The translations under genes were made by a program, and so were the position numbers. Positions 54,870 through 64,000 of a stretch of DNA of 64,000 bases are shown here, one piece after another. Origin of the DNA: Desulfovibrio sp. JC022 (GTDB lineage: Bacteria; Desulfobacterota; Desulfovibrionia; Desulfovibrionales; Desulfovibrionaceae); contig NZ_VOPZ01000004.1 of assembly GCF_010470665.1 (NCBI RefSeq), forward strand, positions 345,240 to 409,239, given 5' to 3'. Under the pieces are notes generated by a model. The model saw only the letters and a program-made list of their open reading frames with translations, was not told the DNA's origin and did no database searches. Position 1 is the first letter of the stretch; each line of letters begins with the position of its first letter.

Positions 54870-55481
54870 ATGGAAGCAGGACAGCTGAGCACAATTTTTG
54901 AAATCGCATTTCCACTTTTCCTGATTATGGACCCGTTGGGCAACCTTCCGGTCTGCCTATCCATGCTCCGGGATTTTTCACCTTCACGACAGCGCAAAAT
55001 CCTGCTTCGAGAACTTTTCTTTGCGCTTGGGATCATTATCATGTTCATGTATCTGGGTGCCGGTCTCATGAAGATGCTCAACATCCACCAGTCAACTTTG
55101 CGAATTGCAGGCGGGGTGATCCTGTTCATCATCTCCATGAAAATGATTTTCCCGAAACCGGAAAGTGCCAGCGAAGAAATCGAAAAAGACCCGTTCATCG
55201 TCCCCATTGCAGTCCCTCTCTTTGCCGGACCATCCCTGCTGGCTGCGGTTATGGTCTACGGATCAAAAGGTGATGCCGGAATGAATGTGCTCTCCGGGGT
55301 GCTGATAGCTTGGGGTATGAGCTTCATCATTATGATGACCGGCCCGACCATGGCCCGGATACTGGGGAAAAGAGGACTCAGAGCATGTGAAAGGCTGATG
55401 GGCTTGATACTTATTCTTTTATCAGTGCAGATGCTTGAAGATGGGATTGCTTATTACATAACCAACATTCTGCCCCGCTAG
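54870..55481 (+). CDS. MarC-family integral membrane protein
   Basis: A 203-residue protein with six predicted helices. MarC features: FPLFLIMDPLGNLPVCLSM near the start, AGGVILFIISMKMIF and PIAVPLFAGPSLLAAVM. The function of MarC proteins is not established (early drug-resistance claims were withdrawn). Starts two bases after the aldolase stop codon. Confidence 0.88.
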   Translation: MEAGQLSTIFEIAFPLFLIMDPLGNLPVCLSMLRDFSPSRQRKILLRELFFALGIIIMFMYLGAGLMKMLNIHQSTLRIAGGVILFIISMKMIFPKPESASEEIEKDPFIVPIAVPLFAGPSLLAAVMVYGSKGDAGMNVLSGVLIAWGMSFIIMMTGPTMARILGKRGLRACERLMGLILILLSVQMLEDGIAYYITNILPR

Positions 55482-55529
55482 GACGCACCTTCAAATTCAA
55501 AAAACTTTTTGTAACGGTAAAAAAGGAAA

Positions 55530-57476
55530 CTACAACTTACCCAAAGCACTAAGGCGCTCAAAGGCTTTCGCAAGATTTTCCGTGCTGACCGGCTTGGCAA
55601 TATAATCATCTACCCCGAGCTCGGACATTTTTTCGAAGTCACTTTCCCGGCCGTACGCACTCATGACTATAATAGGCAGGTTCCGCATGGGCGAGCTCCC
55701 TTGCCTGATTGCCGAGATGGCGGCAAAACCGTTCATCTCAGGCATTTGAAGATCCATGAGCACCAGATCAAACTCTTCAGTATCCATATAGTTGAGAACT
55801 TCGACCCCCGTACTTGCCGTTCTGACCAGATGCCCCCAGTTTTCAAGTTTTTTACGCATAAAAACCTGACTGCTTATATCATCTTCCGCCAGTATAATCC
55901 GCAAAGCCTGCACAGAGTCCGGAGCTTGTAGAGCCTTCTTTTTCCCGGCTGGAATTTTCAGACTGAAACCAAGCTCAGCGGGAGATTCGGTATTAAAGAA
56001 CAACTCCCCATCAATTAGTTCCACATTCTGCTTAAGGCAATCAGAATAAATTTTACCCGACTCAGCCATACTCCCACTACCTGCAACATAAAAAGAAATT
56101 GTAGAATAACTTGCGGTTATGGAAGACAATTTCAGTCCTACATTAATATCTGAATCAGGGAAAACTTCCAGTCCGGAATTTATCAGGCAAAACAAGGCCT
56201 GACTGAGAACTTTGCGTTTGCAGATTATTGCCTCTGGAATACCGGAATCAAGAGAAAGGGAGATGGTCCGGTTCTGAATGGCTGCGGCAGGTAAAAAAAG
56301 CCCCACATTTTTTTCAAGGCAGGCAGCCGGATCAAGTGATTCCATCTCCTGCGGATCAAAATTCCCAGCTAGATCGTTCAGTGAAATATTAACCACATCT
56401 TTAAAACGTTCAGCTGAAATAACGCATTTGCGAACATACTCCTTGGCATCAGGAGCAAGGTCCATACTGTCCAGCACATGGAGGCTACCGATAATTCCGG
56501 CCAGCGGAGTACGCATCTCGTGGCAAAGAGACCGCATCAGAGCCGTATCTCCTTCTCCTTTTGCAAGACACACTTTTTCTACAGGCCCTGCAATCTTCCG
56601 GGCATACCCGACTATGGCTTCAGGATCACCCTCCCCATTGCGGCAAAGCACATGGCGCACATCAAGTTGCAGCTTCTCCCCACGGGAATTGAGAGCCGGA
56701 ATCTGCATGGACAGCTCATTCCCACCCGCTGAAATATCTTTAAGCCTTTGTAAAAACTTATCTGCAATCTGCGGCGCGAGATAATTATAAATACTGGTGC
56801 CAACACACAGTTCAGGTGCCACCCCTGCAAAATCCGAAAATTTATTATTTACCTTTAAAAAATTACCATCAAGGTCATGGATGAACATGGTTTCGTCCGC
56901 ATCGTTCATGACCGTCTCCAAATAACGGCGTTCCCGATCCAGATCGGAACGAAGTTCCTCCCGCCCGGAAATATCACGAACAGTGCCAGCCAATCCGCCT
57001 GCCTTGCCTTCATTTTCATCCACGTATTGCAACGTATAACTGAACCGACTCTGCTTCCCCTCAGCAGAGGTCAAAACCTTATCAAATCTATATATTCCGT
57101 CACTGGTACTGATTTCGTTAAAAATATTTTCCAGAACTTTCTCAGAATAAAGGTGCGCTAAAAGGGTGGGAAATTTACGCTCCAGATCACGACACCCATC
57201 GCCAACAAATGTAAGCACCCCATGCTCATCGGTAATGTAAAAGGCTACCCCGTCAACTCCGGCAACAGAAGCCGCCAAACGAGCAAAACGCAACTCCCTT
57301 TTTACAAGAAATGCTTTTATTTTCGAACCCGCAGCAACAAGCAAAGCCAATCCACAAACAAAAAATACCAGCCTCGGGAACAGATGCGGACCGTCCCAAA
57401 AAACTCCGGAACAAAAACACAGAACAGCAGCACTACCATATAAAAAAATAAATCTTATATTATTGGACAGAACCAT
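55530..57476 (-). CDS. Hybrid histidine kinase with degenerate ATPase domain and C-terminal receiver
   Basis: A 648-residue membrane protein: two helices at about 8-48, PAS domains (about 70-180 and 185-305), HisKA with the phospho-site in LCHEMRTPLAGIIG near 320, a region in the place of the HATPase domain, and a receiver (about 525-645, LVLMDLQMPEMNG). The ATPase region lacks the N box (INSGLEVFPDSD) and has VAGSGSMAESG where DxGxG is expected, so autokinase activity is doubtful. It could be phosphorylated by another kinase. Convergent with marC. Confidence 0.85.
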   Translation of the reverse strand: MVLSNNIRFIFLYGSAAVLCFCSGVFWDGPHLFPRLVFFVCGLALLVAAGSKIKAFLVKRELRFARLAASVAGVDGVAFYITDEHGVLTFVGDGCRDLERKFPTLLAHLYSEKVLENIFNEISTSDGIYRFDKVLTSAEGKQSRFSYTLQYVDENEGKAGGLAGTVRDISGREELRSDLDRERRYLETVMNDADETMFIHDLDGNFLKVNNKFSDFAGVAPELCVGTSIYNYLAPQIADKFLQRLKDISAGGNELSMQIPALNSRGEKLQLDVRHVLCRNGEGDPEAIVGYARKIAGPVEKVCLAKGEGDTALMRSLCHEMRTPLAGIIGSLHVLDSMDLAPDAKEYVRKCVISAERFKDVVNISLNDLAGNFDPQEMESLDPAACLEKNVGLFLPAAAIQNRTISLSLDSGIPEAIICKRKVLSQALFCLINSGLEVFPDSDINVGLKLSSITASYSTISFYVAGSGSMAESGKIYSDCLKQNVELIDGELFFNTESPAELGFSLKIPAGKKKALQAPDSVQALRIILAEDDISSQVFMRKKLENWGHLVRTASTGVEVLNYMDTEEFDLVLMDLQMPEMNGFAAISAIRQGSSPMRNLPIIVMSAYGRESDFEKMSELGVDDYIAKPVSTENLAKAFERLSALGKL

Positions 57477-57642
57477 TCCTGTGAAGCCTCATTATGTTTA
57501 AAAAGTTCCCAAACCCCAGAACACTTCAAAAGCACCCATAGACTTACTAATATTTTCGAGACACCACAACCAATGTCTTGATGATCTAAATTAGATTCAA
57601 TAGATCAAACACAGAATCTCACGATTGAGACAACAAAACCAA
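57477..57642. other. Spacer upstream of the hybrid kinase
   Basis: AT-rich; no gene, repeat or clear promoter element recognised. Confidence 0.3.
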
Positions 57643-57670
57643 AGCCCGTTTCCAACAAAAGGAAACGGGC
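57643..57670 (-). terminator. Terminator of cheW
   Basis: GCCCGTTTCC (57643-57652) pairs with GGAAACGGGC (57661-57670), with a T-rich tract on the minus strand. Confidence 0.8.
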
Positions 57671-57719
57671 ATCTGGATAATTTTACATTAGGACAGAAAA
57701 CTCTGCCGCGCAGAAAGTT

Positions 57720-58268
57720 CTACAAACTCAAAGTCATCCCCTGATCGGGATTAACTTCGGGAACAGCTTCCTGCGAAGGAGAATCCTGCTGCACACTCTT
57801 GAGCATGGCCAGCTCTTCCACGGACAGGATTTTATTAATATCCAGAATAATGACAAAGTCGTCATCCTGTTTACCCATTCCACGGATAAATTCAGTCTTG
57901 ATTGTCGTGCCCATTCTGGGCGGCTCTTCAATCATATTTTCGGTAAGCTCAATTACTTCCCGTACCGAATCAGCCAATGCTCCCATTACCGTGCTTTCCC
58001 CGTCAAAAGAAACCTCAACGATAATAATGCAGGTATTGATGGTGTCCTCGGTCCTGCTCATTCCGAATTTAAGGCGCATATCAACTACAGGAACAGCATG
58101 CCCCCTGAGATTGATAACCCCGCGCATAAACTTTGGAGTTCTGGGGATTCTGGTTATGGGAGTAAGTTCCAGTACTTCCCGTACACTGGCTATATCCAAT
58201 GCATAGATATCCTTGTTCAAAGTAAACGTCAGATATTGATTGGTCGTACTATTTATCTCAGCATTCAT
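57720..58268 (-). CDS. cheW: Chemotaxis coupling protein CheW
   Basis: A 182-residue CheW-fold protein, linking receptors to the CheA kinase. Core pattern QYLTFTLNKDIYALDIASVREVLEL, RGVINLRGHAVPVVDMRLKFG and DFVIILDINKILS. About 25 residues longer than E. coli CheW at the C-terminus, an acidic tail. 95 bases after the MCP gene, the likely receptor partner. Confidence 0.95.
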   Translation of the reverse strand: MNAEINSTTNQYLTFTLNKDIYALDIASVREVLELTPITRIPRTPKFMRGVINLRGHAVPVVDMRLKFGMSRTEDTINTCIIIVEVSFDGESTVMGALADSVREVIELTENMIEEPPRMGTTIKTEFIRGMGKQDDDFVIILDINKILSVEELAMLKSVQQDSPSQEAVPEVNPDQGMTLSL

Positions 58269-58363
58269 TCTTTCACCTGCCTCAATTTGATCATCCCTGT
58301 AACAACATACACTGCCTAATTGCGCTCACTATATATCAAGTGCGTAAAAACAACCAGTGCTTA

Positions 58364-60400
58364 TCAGAATTTTTCAAAGTCATTGTCTGAAAAATCACTT
58401 CCCATGTCCAAAGAGACACCGCCGGAAGCTTCGCTTTCAGCCTTAATCTTGGGTTCTGTTGAGACATCCCTGATCCGGGCCATAGGAGCTGAAGCTCTCG
58501 GAGCGGAGGCATTGTGCGCAGGTGCGGATTTTACAACTGTCCTTGCCGCAGGCAGTGCCTGAACCCTTGACCGGGTCTGATTTCTGACCCTGAAGAAACT
58601 CATAACCTGCTGTAATTGTTCAGCCTGACTGGACAACTCTTCAGATGTAGAGGCCATTTCCTCAGAAGCGGAAGCGTTCTGCTGGGTAACTTGATCAAGC
58701 TGCTGTACTGCCTTGTTAATCTGCTCCGCGCCGGAAAGCTGTTCGCTGCTTCCTGCTGCAATTTCCTGCACAAGTTCAGCTGTTTTTTTGATATCCGGCA
58801 CTAACTGGGTCAGCATATCGCCGGCTTTTTCAGCCACACTGACGGTACTGGAAGAAAGTTCACCGATTTCACCGGCAGCAGCACCGCTTCGCTCAGCAAG
58901 TTTGCGTACTTCCGCAGCCACAACGGCAAATCCCTTACCATGTTCCCCGGCACGTGCAGCCTCAATAGCGGCGTTAAGTGCGAGCAGATTGGTCTGACGG
59001 GCGATTTCCTCAATGATGGAAATCTTTTCAGCAATATTTTTCATGGCATCGACAGCCTTAGTAACTGCCTCACCGCCCTCTTCAGCCTGTTGTGAAGATT
59101 GCAGGGCTATCTGTTCAGTCTGGTGCGCATTTTCAGAATTCTGCCTGATGTTAGCGGTCATCTCTTCCATGGAAGCGGAAACTTCCTCAACACTTGCAGC
59201 CTGCTCAGTAGATGCCTGTGAAAGATTTTCTGCGGTAGCGGAAAGTTCTTCACTACCCGAGGCAACATTCTCGGAAGAAATGCCTACTTCGCCCACCACA
59301 GCAGACAACTTTACCACCATATCATTCAAGGCCGCAGCCAGATTTCCGATTTCATCACGCTGCTCAATATCCAGAGTTCTGGTAAAATCACCCTGAGCCA
59401 TATGTTCAGCAAAAGAAACACCTTCACGGATAGGCCCGGTAATAATCCTGGTAACTGTTATGGAAATTATGGCTCCAAACACAAGGGCCAATGCCAGACC
59501 ACCCAAAATCATGGAGAAGGAAGAAGTAACAACTCCTTGGGCAGACACTTGCTGCTCATCAAGCAACATCTGGCTGACATTCAGGGCATCAGCTCCGACT
59601 TCAGCCATGTCTTTCAACTCGGAACCCTGCAAATCGACTTTTTCAACAACAGAATTGAAGCCCGCAAGGTAATCCCGGGCTGCACTTTCAAGACCTCCCA
59701 CATCGAGATCTGAATTAGCAGCAACCCAGCTGTTGCTACGAAAAGCATCGCACTTATCAATAACAGAATTCAGCAGGGAGCGGGTCTGCTTGATATATTC
59801 GTTTTTACCGGTTCTTAAATAATTGGAAAAAGTGAAACGGCTGGTAATGAATTTTTTTTCAAGATCAGAAATTGTTAAAAATGCTTCAAAAACATTCCCC
59901 ATATCTAATCCCGCAGAGGCTCCGCTCATGCCTCTTTTCATGGCCTTGTTGGCGCGATCCTCAATTCTGCTAACTGCTGAATCAAGTCTTCCAACCGCAG
60001 CTACACAATTTTTTATAGCTTCTGTTTTCTCATGTTCATACTTTGCGTATTTATCAAAAATTTCATTATATCTAGATGATTTGTCGGCAACGGCAGTAAT
60101 ATCGGCAAGACCTTTACCGGCAAAAATATCTTTATTCGCCGAAATACTTTTCCCAATCTCATTTATGGAGCTGTGAAATTTATCTTCATATTCAGCAGTG
60201 CCCCGCAAGGTATAATAGAGAACCATCAATCTCGAGTTGTACATATCTGAAACAGCCCGGCTGACAACATCAGTACGTTTGGCTTCATCTGCAACTTTTG
60301 ACAAGCCGTACCAACCGACAACGCCGACAACTGCTGTCAGCAGTAGAACAACGACAAATCCCCCACCGATTTTCCATCCGAGCTTCAAGTTTTTGAACAT
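58364..60400 (-). CDS. Methyl-accepting chemotaxis protein
   Basis: A 678-residue receptor: helix 1 at about 10-32, a helical periplasmic domain of about 270 residues, helix 2 near 300-322, HAMP, and the conserved cytoplasmic hairpin with tip [28 protein letters not shown] (partial: [16 protein letters not shown]). Adaptation-region Glu/Gln-rich helices precede and follow. No CheR/CheB-docking pentapeptide at the C-terminus (ends DNDFEKF). Start at 60400 has AGGAG upstream. Probable operon with cheW. Confidence 0.95.
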   Translation of the reverse strand: MFKNLKLGWKIGGGFVVVLLLTAVVGVVGWYGLSKVADEAKRTDVVSRAVSDMYNSRLMVLYYTLRGTAEYEDKFHSSINEIGKSISANKDIFAGKGLADITAVADKSSRYNEIFDKYAKYEHEKTEAIKNCVAAVGRLDSAVSRIEDRANKAMKRGMSGASAGLDMGNVFEAFLTISDLEKKFITSRFTFSNYLRTGKNEYIKQTRSLLNSVIDKCDAFRSNSWVAANSDLDVGGLESAARDYLAGFNSVVEKVDLQGSELKDMAEVGADALNVSQMLLDEQQVSAQGVVTSSFSMILGGLALALVFGAIISITVTRIITGPIREGVSFAEHMAQGDFTRTLDIEQRDEIGNLAAALNDMVVKLSAVVGEVGISSENVASGSEELSATAENLSQASTEQAASVEEVSASMEEMTANIRQNSENAHQTEQIALQSSQQAEEGGEAVTKAVDAMKNIAEKISIIEEIARQTNLLALNAAIEAARAGEHGKGFAVVAAEVRKLAERSGAAAGEIGELSSSTVSVAEKAGDMLTQLVPDIKKTAELVQEIAAGSSEQLSGAEQINKAVQQLDQVTQQNASASEEMASTSEELSSQAEQLQQVMSFFRVRNQTRSRVQALPAARTVVKSAPAHNASAPRASAPMARIRDVSTEPKIKAESEASGGVSLDMGSDFSDNDFEKF

Positions 60401-60573
60401 CTGATGTCTCCTGTTTGTCAGATACAACTACAATCTCAACCTTATAAAGAAAATAACACACCTGATCGAATCCAGATGTGAACCAGACTATTGACTAACA
60501 TTCCGAAGTTAACATTTTTTTTCGTTTCAGTAACAATTTGTACAAACCAGACAATTTAACATAGCCAAATTTT

Positions 60574-60918
60574 CTACTTTTCAAGATGATCTTGAATCTT
60601 CTTAAGAACAGCTTGAAGTTCCAAATAAACTTTTGGCATAACCTCTCTAGCTCTTTCAAGATCGCCATTCCGGGAAGCCATTTCAATTTTTTCAGCCATC
60701 AAAGTTATCCCGCTGGCCCTGATAGTAGCGGAGATTCCTTTCAAGGCATGTGAATATTTTACAGCTTGAGACAGATCATCACTTCTAAGAGCTTCAGCCA
60801 GTGCTTCGGTCCGTGCAGGAGCATCTACTATATAAACTCTTAAAATTTCAGCACCGAGTTCCCGGTCTCCACCTAGGTGATTATAGAAAGCTTGCTCATT
60901 AAAAACTACATCAGACAT
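60574..60918 (-). CDS. Stand-alone HPt protein
   Basis: A 114-residue histidine phosphotransfer protein with His57 in YSHALKGISATIRASG. No catalytic domain. It lies between an MCP gene and a glycosyltransferase gene, without an adjacent hybrid kinase; the candidates in the window are the kinases at 35.1 and 55.5 kb. The second HPt protein at 34.8 kb is clearly different. Confidence 0.87.
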   Translation of the reverse strand: MSDVVFNEQAFYNHLGGDRELGAEILRVYIVDAPARTEALAEALRSDDLSQAVKYSHALKGISATIRASGITLMAEKIEMASRNGDLERAREVMPKVYLELQAVLKKIQDHLEK

Positions 60919-60959
60919 TATAGTCCTCCGTTATTACAATATTTCCAGCTTTGCTATTA

Positions 60960-62618
60960 TCACATTCCAGAACGATTAACCAACTTATAAAACAGAGGAA
61001 TTTCTGACTCCATCTTGCGATAAAAAAAACGATCCTGCCCTGACTTTTCAGCGAGAACACGGGCATTCTCCAATTCCTTGAGCCCTTCCTGAAATCTAAA
61101 AACCTTAAGACTTGTAACCGCGACTTCCGCACTGATACGCCAGTCATCAGGATAATGAAGCGATAGATGAGAAAGAAATCCAAGCCGGGTTGGCTCACCA
61201 CCCTTTACCCCGTTAAAAACAGAGTCAAGCTTCATATAGAGTTCTTTATCGGAAGGTCTGCGATGAAGAGCGGCAAAAAAACAATCTGATGCGCAAGATG
61301 GAATACCTTCATCTTCGTTAAAAGCAACACCGGACCGGATACTCAATCCGCTCTTGAATGCGGCATCACCCCAAAGCTTTAAAAGATGAACATCATCTTC
61401 GGGCTTAACAATATTCGCAGATCTGCCTAACGCGGCATAGGCATACCAAAAATGTTTTGCAACTTCCCACTGACCCAGCTTAAGGGCACTCAAGGAAGCT
61501 GACATATTAAAATAGCAATCGGACGAACTTAGACTTTTATCCAGATAAGGACGTACTATTTTCATAAACAGATCAGTCAGTCCGGATCGGGCAAAAATCC
61601 TGAATAAAGCGGCGTTACGCAATTCACTGTAGCCAAGAGAGAGTAATCTTTTTAAAAGCAAATCCCAATTTACACAATTATCACCGGCTTCACCCAACAA
61701 AAACTCACTCATGCAAAGCAACAACTCAGCCCTATCGGCAGAGATGTTACGCCGGGATAGCCCCGCAACGATTTCAGAGATCGCAGCAGCCCTTGAATCA
61801 GGTAAATGATCTTTCAATACCCGTGCATATGCGGCCATACCCACTGTACCGCTGAGTTCAGGGCTTTTTGTAAAACGATCAAGTCTTTCCTTCAGCTCAA
61901 GAACATCATTATAAACTTCAACTTCACGGCCTACCTCAAACAATTCCCCAAGCCCGCCTCCAACATCAGGAGTGACTATGGCACATCCACAAGCAGCAGC
62001 TTCGAAAAGCCTAAAATTTACTTCACCGAAAAGAGCTTCATTAGGGACGACTCTGGTTTGCCTGTAGACCGACATCATCTCATAATAATTCAAGCTGTCT
62101 TCGAGATTAAGGGCATATTGAGACTTCAAAAAATTAACAAACCAAAGCCGCGATCTCCTGTGCTCTGTTACCCTGCCTACAAAGGTGAGATCGTGCTCCC
62201 GTCTTGAATGCGGTATCACTCCGGAACCGACAGCCGCCCCCCCTGACAGGATAGCCATCCAAGGCATCCATTCAACTTTTGCACTGCAAGCTTTGCTAAA
62301 CTGTGAGACATATTTTTTTTGTGTGGTCAGAACACAATCAAAAAGATCAGCATAGTATTTATGCCAGTACATATTCATGTGTGTATCCACGGACCAGAAA
62401 ACCTTAATACAATCCAACTTATGAAGACCATGCAAAAAAAGTCTGCGCCCCAGAGACTCCTGCTGCAATATTACATCCGGACAAAAATCCATTTCATCTA
62501 ACTTTGCAGGAAGATCAAGTCTTCCATCCTGCCCATGAAGATATTTAACCTCATTCCCCATTGCAATGAAGGCTTCCACTAGCGGCAGAGTACAATTTAT
62601 CAACAAAAGTTTATGCAT
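60960..62618 (-). CDS. CgeB-like glycosyltransferase with C-terminal helical domain
   Basis: A 552-residue protein. The N-terminal half has the CgeB/spore-type glycosyltransferase features: LTFVGRVTEHRRSRLWFVNFL, then the nucleotide-sugar segment NEALFGEVNFRLFEAAACGCAIVTPDVGGG. The C-terminal half (about 300-550) is helical, with TPR-like stretches, and is unlike the usual CgeB. Such two-part proteins often modify flagellin or surface glycans; that role is inferred from the motility genes nearby. No good Shine-Dalgarno sequence. Forty-one bases before the HPt gene, so possibly cotranscribed. Confidence 0.75.
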   Translation of the reverse strand: MHKLLLINCTLPLVEAFIAMGNEVKYLHGQDGRLDLPAKLDEMDFCPDVILQQESLGRRLFLHGLHKLDCIKVFWSVDTHMNMYWHKYYADLFDCVLTTQKKYVSQFSKACSAKVEWMPWMAILSGGAAVGSGVIPHSRREHDLTFVGRVTEHRRSRLWFVNFLKSQYALNLEDSLNYYEMMSVYRQTRVVPNEALFGEVNFRLFEAAACGCAIVTPDVGGGLGELFEVGREVEVYNDVLELKERLDRFTKSPELSGTVGMAAYARVLKDHLPDSRAAAISEIVAGLSRRNISADRAELLLCMSEFLLGEAGDNCVNWDLLLKRLLSLGYSELRNAALFRIFARSGLTDLFMKIVRPYLDKSLSSSDCYFNMSASLSALKLGQWEVAKHFWYAYAALGRSANIVKPEDDVHLLKLWGDAAFKSGLSIRSGVAFNEDEGIPSCASDCFFAALHRRPSDKELYMKLDSVFNGVKGGEPTRLGFLSHLSLHYPDDWRISAEVAVTSLKVFRFQEGLKELENARVLAEKSGQDRFFYRKMESEIPLFYKLVNRSGM

Positions 62619-62785
62619 GGGAAAGGTATACGCTAAGCATATGCAACTTGAAAAGTTAAATTACAACCTGCTTTAGTTCAATTGTGCATTTCGAATGCGA
62701 GGACACAGAGAATGAATATCAAAATCGATCATTTTTTTCAAGTTAAATTACATATACTTGCATCTCTTTCTTGCATTTGGGCCGG

Positions 62786-62855
62786 AAAGCCCCCTTAATT
62801 TCTTAAGGGGGCTTTGAAATAAAAGCTTGCGACGACCTACTTCCCACTGGCTACC
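62786..62855 (-). pseudogene. Partial copy of the 5S rRNA 3' end plus terminator
   Basis: This segment repeats the last about 33 bases of the 5S gene and its terminator (compare 63605-63678) with a few differences: one base less in each terminator arm, one T deleted in the 5S part. Toxin stop codon TAG (62851-62853) lies inside it. Confidence 0.8.
62789..62812 (-). terminator. Terminator of the parDE module (second copy of the 5S terminator)
   Basis: GCCCCCTTAA (62789-62798), loop TTTC, TTAAGGGGGC (62803-62812), followed by a short T run. Confidence 0.7.
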
Positions 62856-63156
62856 GAGGAGTGATTGCGGTGAAAAGGCCTTCCAGCTCACGCTTACCGT
62901 GAAGGACACGCACAACAACTATTCGCTTTGACTCGACCTTGTAAAGAGCAATATAATTTCCCACGGTCAGATATCGTAAGCCCGGCCGGATATCTTCACG
63001 CGCAGGACCGAGTAACGGATGTTTTGCAAGCAGGTTCACGCGCTCATTGATACGGTCCAAGATGCGATTTGCAGCATCTGGGTCATCTACTGCGATATAT
63101 TTATAGATATCGATTAAATCCTGCCGAGCTTCCTGAGACCTAACTATTCTGAACAT
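62851..63156 (-). CDS. parE: ParE-type toxin
   Basis: A 101-residue RelE/ParE toxin: MFRIVRSQEARQDLIDIYKYIAVDDPDAA, the NLLAKHPLLGPAREDI helix, and the strand block LRYLTVGNYIALYKVE followed by VVRVLHGKREL, a pattern typical of ParE (DNA gyrase poisons). Overlaps the antitoxin gene by 13 bases. Its last codons and TAG stop reach into the partial 5S copy. Confidence 0.88.
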   Translation of the reverse strand: MFRIVRSQEARQDLIDIYKYIAVDDPDAANRILDRINERVNLLAKHPLLGPAREDIRPGLRYLTVGNYIALYKVESKRIVVVRVLHGKRELEGLFTAITPR

Positions 63157-63380
63157 AGCTGGCGAAGAGCTTCAGCTTTGATGTCCTCAATTGTTTCATG
63201 AGGGTCAGCTATGCCACTTGCAATTCCTTCATCCCAAAATTGACCGACGAGCCTGCGGGCTTTCCATTCCCGCAATGCTTCACGAATAACTTCGCTGGAA
63301 GATGCATAATCACCAGAACTTACGGCATCACTGATGAGTTCGGCTTGCGAATCAGTGAGAGAGATACTTATTTTTTCCAT
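63144..63380 (-). CDS. parD: ParD-type antitoxin
   Basis: A 78-residue ribbon-helix-helix antitoxin of the ParD/CopG group: KISISLTDSQAELISDAV, SGDYASSSEVIREALREWK, then a C-terminal tail that binds the toxin. AGGAGG precedes its ATG, and a dyad covers its promoter. Confidence 0.9.
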   Translation of the reverse strand: MEKISISLTDSQAELISDAVSSGDYASSSEVIREALREWKARRLVGQFWDEGIASGIADPHETIEDIKAEALRQLCSE

Positions 63381-63397
63381 GATAGCCTCCTGTCTTA

Positions 63398-63426
63398 AAA
63401 GTAGGAATATTTGCTACTTTGGTCAA
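63398..63426 (-). promoter_or_regulatory. parDE promoter with overlapping operator
   Basis: Minus strand: TTGACC (63426-63421), 17 bases, TACTTT (63403-63398). The dyad AAAGTAG-N9-CTACTTT (63398-63420) fills the space between the two boxes and includes the -10. Confidence 0.65.
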
Positions 63427-63607
63427 GATAGGAACACCCAACTTTTCTATTTTCTACTCATTGTTGCTTGAGGATAAAATGGAACTGAGAACTTAATCTT
63501 ATTAATATTGCTGTGTTCTTGTGTATTTTCTTTATTCGCAGACACGGACAAAACACTCACTTCACAAGAAGTGCAGGGATTTACAATATGCATATAAACG
63601 CAAGAAA

Positions 63608-63633
63608 GCCCCCCTTAATTTCTTAAGGGGGGC
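63608..63633 (-). terminator. rRNA operon terminator
   Basis: GCCCCCCTTAA (63608-63618), loop TTTC, TTAAGGGGGGC (63623-63633), just after 5S. Confidence 0.85.
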
Positions 63634-63646
63634 TTTTAAAATAAAA

Positions 63647-63760
63647 GCTTGCGACGACCTACTTTCCCACTGGCTACCCAGCAGTATCATCGGCGATGGA
63701 GAGCTTAACTTCCGAGTTCGGAATGGGGTCGGGTGTGACCTCTCCTCAGTGGTCGCAAGC
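63647..63760 (-). rRNA. rrf: 5S ribosomal RNA
   Basis: Sense strand starts GCTTGCGACCACTGAGGAGA and ends TAGGTCGTCGCAAGC, so the first and last bases pair in helix I. The conserved CCGAACTCGGAAGTTAAG loop is present. About 114 bases. Reads towards lower coordinates, behind 23S. Confidence 0.95.
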
Positions 63761-63867
63761 AAATTTTGCTTGCTCTCGATGAAAATATATGGTTTAATAG
63801 AGAAGAATTAGAGTTCCCTAAACTTTAACCTTTGGGGGTTAAAGTTATAGGGAGAGAAGAAAAATAA

Positions 63868-64000
63868 GTCGCACGATTTATTAGTACTGGTCAGCTGAAT
63901 GCATTGCTGCACTTACACCTCCAGCCTATCAACCAGGTGGTCTACCTGGAATCTTTAGATGCATAAAGCATAGGGACAACTAATCTTGAGGCAGGCTTCC
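63868..64000 (-). rRNA. rrl: 23S ribosomal RNA, 3' end (cut by window edge)
   Basis: Minus strand shows the conserved 23S end: CTCAAGATTAG, GATAGGCTGGAGGTGTAAG, and CCAGTACTAATAAATCGTGC. Same operon as 5S; about 107 bases separate them. The rest of the gene is outside the window. Confidence 0.93.

Overview
The window looks like a piece of chromosome from a marine, flagellated, sulfate-reducing deltaproteobacterium of the Desulfovibrio/Maridesulfovibrio type. The clues are a two-subunit glycine dehydrogenase, an [FeFe]-hydrogenase maturase (HydF), an ADP-forming acetyl-CoA synthetase, FolE2 with NikR, sigma-54 flagellar control, many chemotaxis and two-component genes, and moderate GC with long intergenic spacers. 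This lineage call is inference from gene content; no 16S rRNA is in the window.

Layout. 1-9.6 kb: a truncated exported Lys/Ala-rich protein, a sigma-54 activator, a sugar porter, a Phd/RelE-type toxin-antitoxin pair, a COG2509 flavoprotein divergent from an Rrf2 regulator, a DUF1499 protein with an exported deiminase, and nikR-folE2. 9.6-15.1 kb: a methyltransferase and the glycine cleavage operon gcvH-gcvPA-gcvPB-lpdA (no gcvT here), followed by a strongly folded intergenic element. 15.4-22.1 kb: a solute-binding protein, a WcbI-like protein, an MBL hydrolase, a DRTGG/acetyl-CoA synthetase pair and rnc. 22.2-29.4 kb: flagellin, flgE, flgD, fliK and a GT9 glycosyltransferase, with sigma-54 promoter sequences before flagellin and fliK. 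29.5-34.8 kb: fructose-6-phosphate aldolase, a lone trpB behind a complete trp-leader attenuator, a YkgJ protein with a BASS transporter, and a DUF2156 protein.

34.8-45.2 kb: a BMP-type binding protein/hybrid kinase/HPt operon, hydF, glnS, cheX and a PAS-GGDEF diguanylate cyclase. 45.3-46.4 kb: a divergent pair of phage-derived regulators (Mor-like activator and an S24-fold repressor without its catalytic serine). 46.6-48.7 kb: groES-groEL. 48.9-51.2 kb: osmC-lpd-gcvH, a set with no glycine decarboxylase, preceded by three identical-format dyads. 51.6-62.6 kb: a TPR protein, a Ste24-type protease, an aldolase with a MarC protein, a hybrid kinase with a decayed ATPase domain, cheW, an MCP, an HPt protein and a CgeB-type glycosyltransferase. 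62.8-64 kb: the 3' end of an rRNA operon (23S end and 5S, minus strand), with a parDE module inserted between the intact 5S gene and a second partial copy of the 5S 3' end and terminator.

The most interesting items are: (1) the osmC-lpd-gcvH operon, which could be a self-contained lipoyl-dependent redox relay, with its repeated operator; (2) the three-Trp-codon leader peptide and the mutually exclusive hairpins before trpB; (3) the parDE islet bracketed by 5S rRNA 3' ends; (4) the multi-stem intergenic element and a related dispersed repeat; (5) the serine-less S24 repressor facing a Mor-like activator. Gene functions rest on reading motifs by eye; no database search was run.
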